From assembly GCF_900100435.1 (NCBI RefSeq), contig NZ_FNEX01000009.1, positions 62,001 to 126,000 of the forward strand: a stretch of 64,000 bases of DNA, read 5' to 3'. This stretch comes from Pedobacter sp. ok626. GTDB lineage: Bacteria > Bacteroidota > Bacteroidia > Sphingobacteriales > Sphingobacteriaceae. The position numbers and the translations under genes were made by a program. Below the pieces are notes generated by a model. That model worked only from the letters and a program-made list of their open reading frames with translations, had not been told where the DNA came from and made no database searches. Each line of letters opens with the position of its first letter. The stretch's first letter is position 1. Below, piece after piece: positions 36,450-44,627 of this stretch.

Positions 36450-37236
36450 GAAGATTCTTAGCCAATTAATAAATATTGTTGATCAAAATCCTGATTCAAT
36501 CCTGGTGATGCGACAGCAGACGGAACAGCGTTTGCCTGCTCATCAGCACAATAAGACTCAGTTGTTATTGGTTTATGGAGGGATTGCTTATTTGCAGACA
36601 GACGAGAAGGATTTCTATATCCCATCTAATCATTATATCTGGATACCGAAAAATTATCCTCACAACCTGATGTTTAACACGAAGGATTTATACATTATCA
36701 ACATCTATTTTCCAGACGAAAAAGCTGGTGGTTTTTATGATGAATTGGGTATTTATCCGGTGAGTAAGCTTCTGGCAGAAATGCTCTCATTTAGCGAGAA
36801 ATGGCAAGGCGATTATTGCAAAGGTTCTTGGGAATTTGAATTTTTATCAACGCTTAAGAATGTATTATCAAAAGAAAATCTCAAAAAATTCTCCATTCAA
36901 CTTCCTACAACAGACGACCAACGTCTTAATACCATTATTGATAATATTAGAAATCGGCTCAATGAAAACCTTACCTTAGAAAGTACGGCAAATCAATCGG
37001 GAATGAGTGTGAGAAGTTTAACAAGATTATTTCAAACGAAACTGCACATTACCTTTATCCAATATTTAAAAATGTTGCGAATTATTCGTGCGATGGAATT
37101 AATAAAAGATACAGATTTGAACATGACAGAGATAGCCTATGAAATTGGATATTCAAATATATCTGCGTTTAGTAATAATTTTCATCAACTGACCAATATG
37201 AGACCTACAGAATTTAAGGAAATGTCAAGTGTATAA
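36448..37236 (+). CDS. AraC-family regulator with N-terminal cupin (efflux operon regulator)
   Basis: A 262-residue transcription factor. The N-terminal part (about 15-95) is a cupin-like sensing domain (LPAHQHNKTQLLLVYGG, YIWIPKNYPHNLMF). The C-terminal 100 residues form two helix-turn-helix units (LTLESTANQSGMSVRSLTRLFQTK and MTEIAYEIGYSNISAFSNNFHQ). It is divergent from the TolC-HlyD-MFS operon with a 125-base gap, the usual arrangement for a pump regulator responding to a small molecule. The ligand is unknown. Confidence 0.9.
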   Translation: MKILSQLINIVDQNPDSILVMRQQTEQRLPAHQHNKTQLLLVYGGIAYLQTDEKDFYIPSNHYIWIPKNYPHNLMFNTKDLYIINIYFPDEKAGGFYDELGIYPVSKLLAEMLSFSEKWQGDYCKGSWEFEFLSTLKNVLSKENLKKFSIQLPTTDDQRLNTIIDNIRNRLNENLTLESTANQSGMSVRSLTRLFQTKLHITFIQYLKMLRIIRAMELIKDTDLNMTEIAYEIGYSNISAFSNNFHQLTNMRPTEFKEMSSV

Positions 37237-37244
37237 AATAAATA

Positions 37245-38210
37245 TTATTTATTCCTATTGTTCTGAGTCCATTTCTTCGGTTTAGATCCAAAATGTCTTG
37301 CAAATAATCTTCCAAAATAGCTTAAATTGCTAAAACCTAACTTGTAACCGGTTTCAGAAACCGATAAATGTTCCTCCTTTAAAAGTCTTGCGGCTTCTTG
37401 CATGCGCAAATGCTGATAGTAATGATACATACCTTTACCAAATACTTGCGTAAAAAGTTTTCGAAGTTTAATTACATTCATACCACTTAGTTTCATCAAT
37501 TCTTCCTGAAGAAATGGTTGGTCTATCGATGCCGCGATTTTATCTCGTACGCCATACACCGATTCTAGTTCATATTTTGATAAATGCTGATGTGAAACAT
37601 TCTCTCTGATTGATAGATTTTTTAACAAATAAAATAGCAATTCAAGAGATTTAAGTCGGTAGTAAGCATCAGATAACGTATCAGATACTGTTGTAGCAGA
37701 AATCTCATTAACTATTTCGGCTATTTCCGGTGACATGAATTCCTCTATCCAGAGCGTTTTCTCGTTATTAAAAAGATAATCATATTTAACATGTTCTTGT
37801 CCGATAAAATTTTTTAAATAATCAAGGCTTACGATAATAGTTACCTGCCGAATATTTATATCTTTTGGAAAGCTCACCTCGCTTTCGACATGCAATGGTA
37901 TAATGCGAACGTGTGGTTGTACCTGCTGGATTATCTTTTTGTCCGAAATAGACGTAGTTAATGGCAAATTGATAATATTTTGAAATGAGATTGATATTCC
38001 GTTGTTAATAATTGTTATCGGTTTTCTTTGAAAATAAAATGTTTGCCTGGCCACAACAGAGCGAACCATGACTAGCATTTCGGGCAGCAGATCTACGATT
38101 TTCAGCTCATTAAGGTATAGCATTTCTAATTCGGTTCCAGATGGTGCAAGCGAAACACCCATCCGTTCAGCCCAATAGTTCATTTCTTCTTTCTTGGTCA
38201 TTCTACTCAT
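37245..38210 (-). CDS. AraC-family regulator divergent from FAD monooxygenase
   Basis: A 321-residue transcription factor with a C-terminal AraC domain (EELMKLSGMNVIKLRKLFTQVFGKG and VSETGYKLGFSNLSYFGRLFARHFGSKPKKW). The N-terminal 200 residues show no motif I know and may be a ligand-binding domain. It is convergent with the other AraC gene (9 bases between stops) and divergent from the FAD monooxygenase gene with an 87-base gap, so that enzyme is the likely target. Confidence 0.88.
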   Translation of the reverse strand: MSRMTKKEEMNYWAERMGVSLAPSGTELEMLYLNELKIVDLLPEMLVMVRSVVARQTFYFQRKPITIINNGISISFQNIINLPLTTSISDKKIIQQVQPHVRIIPLHVESEVSFPKDINIRQVTIIVSLDYLKNFIGQEHVKYDYLFNNEKTLWIEEFMSPEIAEIVNEISATTVSDTLSDAYYRLKSLELLFYLLKNLSIRENVSHQHLSKYELESVYGVRDKIAASIDQPFLQEELMKLSGMNVIKLRKLFTQVFGKGMYHYYQHLRMQEAARLLKEEHLSVSETGYKLGFSNLSYFGRLFARHFGSKPKKWTQNNRNK

Positions 38211-38297
38211 TTTTCAAGACTATTTTTGTTTCTTATTGAGTTATTTTAGCATTAAAAGTATAAATACATTTGCAATATAAATTTAAAAATAAGGGAA

Positions 38298-39470
38298 ATG
38301 AAAAAACATATTTTAATATCTGGAGCAGGGATTGCTGGTCTGACAGCAGCTATTTTTTTGTCAAAGCAAGGTCATATCGTTACTATAATTGATAGATCGA
38401 CCTCGTTTAGTAAAGCAGGCTTTCTTATCTCCCTAAAAAGCTTCGGCGTGAAAATCATGGATGAGTTAGGGCTAACCCAAAACCTTCAGGCGGAATCATC
38501 GCCTTCTGAGACGGTTCATTTTGTAGAAACAAATGAGGAGATTATTCAAAGCATCAATTATGATAAAATGAATGAAAATATTGAACGTTCCGTTCTTATA
38601 TCCCGTGGCGGACTACATCACGTTTTGCATGAGGCTATCAAAAAAAATGTAAATATACTTTTTGACACAACGATTTCACAACTGGAAGAACTGGAAGATC
38701 ATACGAAAGTTACGCTTTCAAACGGAAATATTATACCGGTAGATTTAGTAGTTGTTTCCGAAGGATTGCGTTCTGATACAAGAAATAAATACTTTAAGAA
38801 TTTCCAGCAGGAAGATTTTAACACGCTCTATCTGGGAGGAAAATTAAAGCAAAGCCACTCATACAATGTTGGTGTTTTTAAGATATATATAGATGTCCAT
38901 AAAATGCTGTCCATATACCCTATAGCACAAGACGAGATCGCTATTCAGTGTTATATACGTAGCTTCGAAGACATTGGCACTATAAAAAATAATACTCCCT
39001 CCATTCTGAAAAATAGTTTTCATGATTATAACGGGCAAGTGCAGAAACTGCTTAATGACCTTTTGAACAATGGATTGGTTTTCGTTGATAAAATGGGGAT
39101 GATAAATACTCCAAATCTGGTTAATGGCCGATTGGTTTTGTTGGGAGATGCAGGTTATTGTCCAACTGCCTTATCAGGCATGGGTGCTTCACTGTCTATT
39201 TATGGAGCAAAGGCGTTGGCACATTTTATGGAAGAGTATCCTAATGATATCTTAACCGCCTGTGAAAGCTACAATAGGTTGATGCAGCCAATTATTGAAA
39301 AATTTCAAACCAATGCAAGAAATAATGCTGCCTCCTTCATACCTAAAAGCGAAGCGGATCTGGAAAAATTTGTTAATGGCTTCCGAGCTGCTACCGATAA
39401 CGATGTTCAAAAAATAATGACAGAGCCTATCGTGCTTACAGAAGATCAAACAAACTTTACATTAAACTAA
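38298..39470 (+). CDS. FAD-dependent monooxygenase (PHBH/UbiH fold)
   Basis: A 390-residue flavoprotein. The dinucleotide-binding motif is at the N-terminus (ISGAGIAGLTAAIFLSKQG), a mid-chain DG-like segment reads VDLVVVSEGLRSDTR, and the second FAD motif is LVLLGDAGYCPTALSGMGASLSIYGAKALA. This is the group A aromatic hydroxylase fold, which also includes tetracycline-inactivating TetX, but the conserved TetX segments are not matched closely enough for that name. With a divergent AraC regulator and an adjacent drug pump it may hydroxylate a xenobiotic or antibiotic; that is inference. The window gives no redox partner, as expected for this class, which uses NAD(P)H directly. Confidence 0.88.
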   Translation: MKKHILISGAGIAGLTAAIFLSKQGHIVTIIDRSTSFSKAGFLISLKSFGVKIMDELGLTQNLQAESSPSETVHFVETNEEIIQSINYDKMNENIERSVLISRGGLHHVLHEAIKKNVNILFDTTISQLEELEDHTKVTLSNGNIIPVDLVVVSEGLRSDTRNKYFKNFQQEDFNTLYLGGKLKQSHSYNVGVFKIYIDVHKMLSIYPIAQDEIAIQCYIRSFEDIGTIKNNTPSILKNSFHDYNGQVQKLLNDLLNNGLVFVDKMGMINTPNLVNGRLVLLGDAGYCPTALSGMGASLSIYGAKALAHFMEEYPNDILTACESYNRLMQPIIEKFQTNARNNAASFIPKSEADLEKFVNGFRAATDNDVQKIMTEPIVLTEDQTNFTLN

Positions 39471-39753
39471 AATAGCTATGAAATTGAGAAAGCTAACCTC
39501 ATTCTACTCCTGATTATATTTTCTGATCAAAACATGTCCCTAAATTACCTCCAACTGATCCATTATAGCTCCACCTCAAAATAAAGCGATTTAAGGCGAA
39601 CTGACACCTGGGAATGTGCAAATAAAGTGAACTAAAAAAAAGCTGTAGATGCAGTTTTTTTTGAATGTATAATAATTGTTAGATTTGGATGTTGGATTTG
39701 ATATGTATCCATGGATGGTTTAAAAGAAAATAAAAGGACAGAAAGACTGCGAA

Positions 39754-40341
39754 ATGACTGACTTATTTGAAAATTACCTATCCTCAACAGGAGGGCTATC
39801 GGCTGAGGAAATCAACTTTTCTGCGCAGTTTTTCAAACCAATCCGCTTAAAAAAGGGTGATTTTTTTATTCGTGAGGATGAATCCTGCCGTCATATTGGA
39901 TTTATCGCTAGTGGCGCGGTAAAAGCATATGGTGTCGACAAAGAAGGAAAGGAAAATATAACTTGCTTCAAGTTTGAAAATGAATTTGTCACCTCGTTTC
40001 CGGAGTTTGTGACGCAGAAAAAATCCAGAAGGAGTATCAGGACTATAGAAGATAGCGTAATCTATAGGATAAACTACCCGGACTATCAGCATCTTCTTGA
40101 TCAGGTGACCGCTTGGAACGGGGTTATAAAATCGGTGATGGAGCATGAGTATAACCAAAAGGAACGTTATCTGCTGAATTCCAATAATAGACCGGCTGTG
40201 GATAAATACCGTCATGTCCTGTCTTGCGAACCGATGCTCGTCCAGCGCATAGCGACGCAGGATCTGGCATCGTACCTGGGCATCACGCAACGATCACTTA
40301 CACGGGCGAAGAGACAACTACATAGACCCAATATATTATAG
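39754..40341 (+). CDS. Crp/Fnr-family transcriptional regulator
   Basis: A 195-residue regulator with an N-terminal cyclic-nucleotide-binding-like barrel (FFKPIRLKKGDFFIREDESCRHIGFIASGAVKAYGVD) and a short C-terminal helix-turn-helix (TQDLASYLGITQRSLTRAKRQL). The cAMP-contact residues of true Crp are not evident, as is common in Bacteroidota members. The start ATG at 39754 follows a 283-base stretch after the monooxygenase gene in which I see no gene. The metallo-beta-lactamase-fold gene begins 54 bases downstream. Confidence 0.9.
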   Translation: MTDLFENYLSSTGGLSAEEINFSAQFFKPIRLKKGDFFIREDESCRHIGFIASGAVKAYGVDKEGKENITCFKFENEFVTSFPEFVTQKKSRRSIRTIEDSVIYRINYPDYQHLLDQVTAWNGVIKSVMEHEYNQKERYLLNSNNRPAVDKYRHVLSCEPMLVQRIATQDLASYLGITQRSLTRAKRQLHRPNIL

Positions 40342-40395
40342 GACAAATGTCCTTATGTAGTCCTGATCAGCGATGTAGATTTGCACAAAAAAACT

Positions 40396-41079
40396 ATGTT
40401 ACATCAAATTGCTCCCGAAGTGTTCCATATTTCACTGATGCCTCGAAACAGTATCAACTGCTATATTATCGAAGGTGTATTGGTAGACTCCGGAATACGG
40501 AGTTCATATACCACCTTAAAGAAAGCTCTTCAGAAAATCCCTGTTTATCAACATATACTGACGCATGCGCATGCAGACCACCAGGGCTGTAGCGATCAGA
40601 TATGCGCTGAGTTCGCGATACCCTTACTCTGCCATCCCGAAGAAGTTTTTAGGACCGAAACGGGTATGGTAACCAACGACTATCCAACTCCGCAACATTG
40701 GGTAGCAAAGCTTCAACAAAAGTATTGGGCAGGTCAGGGGCATAAAGTCGAACAGACAATTGTTGAAAACGATAGGATTGGAAACTTTCGGGTAATAGAG
40801 ACGTCCGGACATTCGGCAGGTCATATTTCTTTATTCCGTGAGCGAGATGGTGTACTGATAATCGGGGATGTAGCGACAAATATGAACCTGCTCACGACAG
40901 CGATCGGTCTGCGGCTTCCGCCAAACATATTCACCTCGGATCAGCGGCTCAACATCAAATCGCTCCAGAAGTTAGCAAAACTAAACCCTGCCATTATCTG
41001 CTTCGGTCATGGACCGATCATGCGAAATACAGATCGGAAGTTTGAGCAATTTGTGGCCAAATGCAGCGCGGCTATTTAA
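40396..41079 (+). CDS. Metallo-beta-lactamase-fold hydrolase
   Basis: A 227-residue enzyme with the HxHxDH metal motif (THAHADHQGC, His57-x-His59-x-Asp61-His62), a later His in SGHSAGHISLF, the bridging Asp in LIIGDVATN and the final His in ICFGHGPIM. It is a glyoxalase-II-like or quorum-lactonase-like hydrolase; the exact reaction cannot be told. I chose the ATG at 40396 because the open frame before it begins with a TTG at 40381 inside TAGATTTG (40376-40383), a perfect -7 consensus, although that promoter would leave only a very short leader. It follows the Crp gene and may be controlled by it. Confidence 0.85.
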   Translation: MLHQIAPEVFHISLMPRNSINCYIIEGVLVDSGIRSSYTTLKKALQKIPVYQHILTHAHADHQGCSDQICAEFAIPLLCHPEEVFRTETGMVTNDYPTPQHWVAKLQQKYWAGQGHKVEQTIVENDRIGNFRVIETSGHSAGHISLFRERDGVLIIGDVATNMNLLTTAIGLRLPPNIFTSDQRLNIKSLQKLAKLNPAIICFGHGPIMRNTDRKFEQFVAKCSAAI

Positions 41080-41329
41080 ACTCAGATTCATATGGATGAA
41101 AGGAGGTCTCTATATGTAACGAAGGTAAGCCAGTCATATGAGGGAATTTTGTTTTGAATACTGGCTGAATTGTATTAAAGTCTTTTGCTCTACATACTTC
41201 CGCCGGGTATTTGGGTTCATCAAATACTTTTCGTCCAAATTGTACTATGTAGTAATCTAAACAGTGTAATTTTCCCTCTCTGTTTCGAAACTCCTTCAAA
41301 TATACCTCAGGAAGAAAATGCTGTTTCAT
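41072..41329 (-). pseudogene. Truncated DUF4238-like protein gene
   Basis: An 85-codon frame whose start (KQHFLPEVYLKEFRNREGKLHCLDY) looks like the N-terminus of DUF4238 proteins (typical Q-H-F-x-P-x-x-Y-L-x-x-F). Those proteins are usually about 250-350 residues. This one ends after 85 residues and overlaps the end of the convergent hydrolase gene by 8 bases, so the rest has been lost. The loss may come from insertion or deletion at the junction near 41070. Confidence 0.55.
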
Positions 41330-41397
41330 AGTAGGTTAGTTTTGTCTAGCGCACAATTAATATATTACTAACATTTTAAGCCTTACTATATAAAAAA

Positions 41398-41419
41398 GCC
41401 TCCGTATAATTGCGGAGGC
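41398..41419 (-). terminator. Terminator of the XRE regulator gene
   Basis: Hairpin GCCTCCG (41398-41404) / CGGAGGC (41413-41419) with an 8-base loop. Six A residues on the left side become a U-tract in the minus-strand transcript, and the hairpin lies about 40 bases after the XRE gene stop. Confidence 0.8.
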
Positions 41420-41456
41420 ATGTATTCTTTGAAATTAAAAATATTAGCACAAGGTT

Positions 41457-41867
41457 TTAAATTTCGGTGCGTCTATCTTTCAATAATTCTATCTTTTCAC
41501 GCTCACTTGCTAATAACCGCTCATAAAGACTCTTATTTTCCTCTACTACTTCCATCAATTTATCGAGAGGGTTGAATGTGCAATGATTATTGAACGTACT
41601 AGTGCTGCTATCGTTAAACGTATTAAAGAAATTGACAATACCTTCTTCACTGAAATTTTTAATTCCTGATACAGTTACACCAAGTATCTTCGCAATTTTT
41701 TCTAAAGTTGAATCCTCTACATCTTCGCTTTGCTCAATTTTAGAAATCGTCTGCTGGCTTACACCGAGTTCAACAGCAAGATAATCCTGTTTTATCCCTC
41801 TGATTTCACGAATACGACTAATTTTTCTACCGATGTGCATTTTGCTAGATTTTGTAGGTGTTTCCAT
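41457..41867 (-). CDS. XRE-family helix-turn-helix regulator
   Basis: A 136-residue DNA-binding protein. Residues about 12-68 form a Cro/C1-type helix-turn-helix (GRKISRIREIRGIKQDYLAVELGVSQQTISKIEQS). The C-terminal half is Ser/Thr/Asn-rich and then a probable coiled coil (LDKLMEVVEENKSLYERLLASEREKIELLKDR). It is divergent from the HEPN gene across a 129-base region full of dyads, so it may repress both genes. A terminator follows. Confidence 0.9.
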   Translation of the reverse strand: METPTKSSKMHIGRKISRIREIRGIKQDYLAVELGVSQQTISKIEQSEDVEDSTLEKIAKILGVTVSGIKNFSEEGIVNFFNTFNDSSTSTFNNHCTFNPLDKLMEVVEENKSLYERLLASEREKIELLKDRRTEI

Positions 41868-41962
41868 AGAGCCAAATATAATTATTTTTTTAGGTAGTAG
41901 AGAACCAATAAACTACGGTAAGATACCACTTTAATTGGTAGGTTACGACATTGCCGTACCGC

Positions 41963-41987
41963 ATTTTTGATCTCAGAAATCAAAAAT
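41963..41987. promoter_or_regulatory. Inverted repeat before the HEPN gene
   Basis: ATTTTTGAT (41963-41971) and its complement ATCAAAAAT (41979-41987) lie 10 bases upstream of the chosen HEPN start. It could be an XRE operator or an mRNA hairpin covering the ribosome site. There is no direct evidence for the binder. Confidence 0.4.
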
Positions 41988-41996
41988 GTCACGATT

Positions 41997-42896
41997 ATGG
42001 AAACACTATTCTCGCAATCTGGTCAGTTCCAGAAAGAAAACTTTTCGGCCTTTATCAAAGAGCTGGTTCAAAAATTCAAGCCCGAGCAAATCTATAGCTT
42101 TGGCAAAAACATTGATTTTAAAGTCAATGACGGTTGTTTTATAGAGAAACATAGCGCAGAAAACCATCATTATTTTTTGTTGATGGTCACCGAAAGCGTT
42201 ACCAGAATTGAACACGAGGTACAAGACTTTGCAAATAATCATTATCCTTTCGGTAAGATCACCATATTGGCTCATGGGCAAGAAACCATTGCAGCGGCAA
42301 TAAAGGCCAATAACAGGTTCTTCATCACCATTTATAATGAGGGTAAAATTGTTTATAGTCGGGATGGTATGGTACAACTTTCTCAAGCTACAAGTTTGAT
42401 ACCTACACAGGGAGCGGTAAAAGCTCAAAAGCACTACAACCACCGCATTCCATTGGCAACAGGGTTTTTAAAAAGTGCAAAAGAATGCTTGACGAACCAA
42501 CATTACAATCTAAGTGTATTTATGGCGCACCAGGTCGTAGAACAATGCTGTATTGTTTTGATAAGGGTTCATTTGGCTTACCGTTCTGATATACACAACC
42601 TATATAGACAGCTTCAGTTATGTGATAGCTTTTCTCCGGCACCATCAAAGCTATTTTTATCGGGTAGTGAAGATGACAAACGGCTCTTTGACATCATGGT
42701 GAAAAGCTATTCTGCTGCACGTTACAAGGATGACTTTAAGGTCGAACAAGCCGATGCGGAGCAAATATTTACCCGTGTATCAACCTTTCTAAAGCTTACC
42801 GAAATTATGTGCGGCGACAAGATAAAATCCCTTGCAAAAGTGGCAGAATCCTACACACGATTAAAAAAAGAAAGTGAGGTGGATTATGTCGGATAA
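41997..42896 (+). CDS. HEPN-domain protein with degenerate nucleotidyltransferase-like N-terminus
   Basis: A 299-residue protein. The C-terminal 140 residues form a HEPN helical bundle (GFLKSAKECLTNQHYNLSVFMAHQVVEQCCIVLI and YRSDIHNLYRQLQLC). The N-terminal half resembles an MNT-type nucleotidyltransferase fold (EQIYSFGKNID, YFLLMVTES, ITILAHGQETI) but lacks its G-S-x-A-R-G and double-Asp catalytic motif. The RNase HEPN motif (R-x4-6-H) is also not clear. Such proteins occur near mobile elements in Bacteroidota. I chose the ATG at 41997; the frame is open from a TTG at 41967, but that sits inside an inverted repeat. Confidence 0.75.
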   Translation: METLFSQSGQFQKENFSAFIKELVQKFKPEQIYSFGKNIDFKVNDGCFIEKHSAENHHYFLLMVTESVTRIEHEVQDFANNHYPFGKITILAHGQETIAAAIKANNRFFITIYNEGKIVYSRDGMVQLSQATSLIPTQGAVKAQKHYNHRIPLATGFLKSAKECLTNQHYNLSVFMAHQVVEQCCIVLIRVHLAYRSDIHNLYRQLQLCDSFSPAPSKLFLSGSEDDKRLFDIMVKSYSAARYKDDFKVEQADAEQIFTRVSTFLKLTEIMCGDKIKSLAKVAESYTRLKKESEVDYVG

Positions 42897-42968
42897 TATT
42901 CCGATATCAGAAAACCCAAAAGGGGTTATCTACCCATTAAAATCAGAAAAATATCTTTCAGCAATGAA

Positions 42969-43076
42969 ATGCTTGTAATAGGTGTGATTCTGGACAAAGA
43001 GCCCGAAGAAATGGTTTTTAAGATCACCGCCTCAGAACTACTGCAATATATATCCTGTAAGCTAGGATGGTTCTGA
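42969..43076 (+). CDS. Possible small ORF (35 residues)
   Basis: ATG at 42969 opens MLVIGVILDKEPEEMVFKITASELLQYI and ends at 43076. The same frame is open upstream to the HEPN stop codon at 42894-42896, so these 59 codons could be a detached tail of the HEPN gene or a decayed neighbour. A second overlapping 30-codon frame (42886-42978) starts within the HEPN end. Neither is recognised. The 285 bases between the HEPN and Fic genes hold nothing else. Confidence 0.2.
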   Translation: MLVIGVILDKEPEEMVFKITASELLQYISCKLGWF

Positions 43077-43181
43077 TCCGGTCATCCTTTATTCCCTCTT
43101 TTCGTATGGAAGCGGGAGTTTAACTGCGATTACTACATCACAAATGTAATAAATCATGCAGATCGTTAATGATCCAATAAA

Positions 43182-44318
43182 TTATTCCTGAAATAATTTT
43201 AAATACTCTGTAAAAGTAAATATCCTATTGCGTTTATATCCAGTCTGTTCGGTTAATATACCTAGATTACAAAAATCTTTAATAAGCCCATTAGCACTTT
43301 GTTTGCTGAGGCTTAAGGTTTCAACAATATCGGACACAGTAATTACGGGTTTGCTGTATAAAAAGTGAAGTAAAGCTCTGGCACTTATTAATTTCTTTCC
43401 CATAGATAATATGGTTTGCTTTTCCAACTCATCCCTCAAGGCTATAATTTTTGTAAATGTAAGTATTGCTTTTTTCGCCGTTTCTATCACTCCAACAAGG
43501 AAAAACTTAAGCCACTGCTCTAAGTTGTTATTTATAGATACACCCATTAAGTTGTCATAGTAAGTACTTCTATGTTTTTCAATAAAATCGGAGAGATATA
43601 AGGTTGGCTTAGTAAGTATATTTTGGTTTATCAGATATAAGGTAACTAACAACCTGCCAATTCTTCCATTTCCATCAAGAAAAGGATGAATTGCTTCAAA
43701 TTGGTAGTGTGCTATCCCTATTCTGATCAAATGGGGCACTTGAATCTCGTCGTTATTTAAAAATTTCTCTAAATCACTTATACATTCATCAATTTGAGAA
43801 TGATGAGGTGGGACAAAGGAAGCGTCAGTTAAGGTCGCCCCACCTATCCAATTCTGGCTGGTCCTAAATTCTCCTGGAAGTTTATTTTTTCCACGTACTC
43901 CCTGCAATAATATTTTATGCGCATCTTTAATCAATCTGGAGGATAGTGGAAGTCTCTCTAAGCGTCCAATTGAGAAATTAATAGCCTCTATATAATTTTG
44001 CACCTCTTGCCAATCGTCTCTAGAGTCTGGACTGATATCTTTTTCCTCCAGTACTGCTTCATCCATTCTTGTACGTGTCCCTTCAATGCGACTCGATTGA
44101 GTAGCTTCTTTCACGATATGCATCCTGATAAAAACGTTAACATCCGGCACAAAGCTGGAGAATGCATTTAACTGTCCTAAATGCAAATTAGCTTCTTCTA
44201 ATAACATATTGATCTTCGGGTTATTTATATTCCACTCAAAATTAATTGGGTTTGGAAAAAAGCTTTTATAGCCAAATTGTTTAGTAAAGTTTCCGGATTT
44301 ATGATCTTCTAAATTCAT
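43182..44318 (-). CDS. Fic-domain AMP-transferase with winged-helix C-terminus
   Basis: A 378-residue Fic protein. It begins with a Fic_N-type segment and carries the inhibitory helix motif S-x-x-x-E-G at residues 75-80 (SSRIEG, Glu79), which blocks ATP when autoinhibited. The active site HPFLDGNGRIGR is intact, with catalytic His211. The last 70 residues form a winged-helix DNA-binding domain (ITVSDIVETLSLSKQSANGLIKDFCNLGIL). Such proteins transfer AMP to target proteins, and some regulate their own gene. A 17-base inverted repeat lies 20 bases upstream of the start, across the promoter. There is no separate antitoxin gene, as expected for this class with a built-in inhibitor. Confidence 0.93.
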   Translation of the reverse strand: MNLEDHKSGNFTKQFGYKSFFPNPINFEWNINNPKINMLLEEANLHLGQLNAFSSFVPDVNVFIRMHIVKEATQSSRIEGTRTRMDEAVLEEKDISPDSRDDWQEVQNYIEAINFSIGRLERLPLSSRLIKDAHKILLQGVRGKNKLPGEFRTSQNWIGGATLTDASFVPPHHSQIDECISDLEKFLNNDEIQVPHLIRIGIAHYQFEAIHPFLDGNGRIGRLLVTLYLINQNILTKPTLYLSDFIEKHRSTYYDNLMGVSINNNLEQWLKFFLVGVIETAKKAILTFTKIIALRDELEKQTILSMGKKLISARALLHFLYSKPVITVSDIVETLSLSKQSANGLIKDFCNLGILTEQTGYKRNRIFTFTEYLKLFQE

Positions 44319-44399
44319 ATATTACAAATTTAGCAAAAATATCCATAGTCAAGGGAAAGCTACTTTTCCTTGACTATGGATATTTATAGTCAAGGAAAA
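44319..44399 (-). promoter_or_regulatory. Fic gene promoter with 17-base inverted repeat and third half-site
   Basis: A perfect 17-base inverted repeat has arms at 44338-44354 and 44368-44384, separated by 13 bases, each containing CCATAGTCAAGG or its complement. A third half-site, ATAGTCAAGGAAAA, lies at 44386-44399. On the minus strand a -33 TTGAC within the left arm is followed by TATTTTTG and TAAATTTG, both perfect TAnnTTTG boxes, just before the Fic start. A protein bound here would cover the promoter. The Fic winged-helix domain is one candidate binder. Confidence 0.65.
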
Positions 44400-44433
44400 A
44401 GTTAAAAAATGTTGTAATATTTTTTAACGCAAA

Positions 44434-44458
44434 AAAGCCTCACAAGATGTGAGGCTTT
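44434..44458 (-). terminator. Hairpin terminator beside left att-like repeat
   Basis: Perfect 11-base stem AAAGCCTCACA / TGTGAGGCTTT with a 3-base loop. Six A residues (44431-44436) give a U-tract on the minus strand. It directly follows the tRNA 3'-end-like sequence, as terminators do after tRNA genes. Confidence 0.75.
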
Positions 44459-44459
44459 C

Positions 44460-44584
44460 GTGATCCCGCTGGGATTCGAATCTAGTCCAAAAATCAGCGT
44501 TTAAATAGTATTTTATGCGGTTTTCGATTTTGACTCACCTAATCGCTCACCATTTTTTTCGGTATGTTTTAGCTGCAATTGCTA
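44460..44584 (-). repeat. Left 125-base direct repeat, tRNA 3'-end/att-like
   Basis: This segment matches 47345-47470 at roughly 80-85 percent by eye. On the minus strand it ends TTCGAATCCCAGCGGGATCA, which looks like the T-loop, T-stem and acceptor end of a tRNA, but no complete tRNA can be folded upstream. Integrative elements commonly insert at such sites and rebuild them. It occupies most of the 309 bases between the Fic gene and the small membrane-protein gene. Confidence 0.6.
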
Positions 44585-44627
44585 CAGAATGAATATAGGG
44601 ACTTTTGGTCAAAAATTATTTAATTAT

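Noticed and set aside
38298..39470. Tetracycline-inactivating monooxygenase TetX
   Set aside because: The fold and length match, but the FAD motifs and substrate-site segments differ throughout, so only the broad flavin monooxygenase class is supported.
39847..40290. 147-codon open frame antisense to the Crp-family gene
   Set aside because: It overlaps a well-supported regulator completely and shows no recognisable features.
41997..42896. HEPN protein as a confirmed RNase toxin
   Set aside because: The R-x4-6-H motif is not clear and the partner is not a typical antitoxin, so only the fold is called.
44461..44520. Intact tRNA gene on the minus strand
   Set aside because: Only the T-arm and acceptor end can be recognised; the T-stem does not pair fully and no anticodon or D arm is present upstream.
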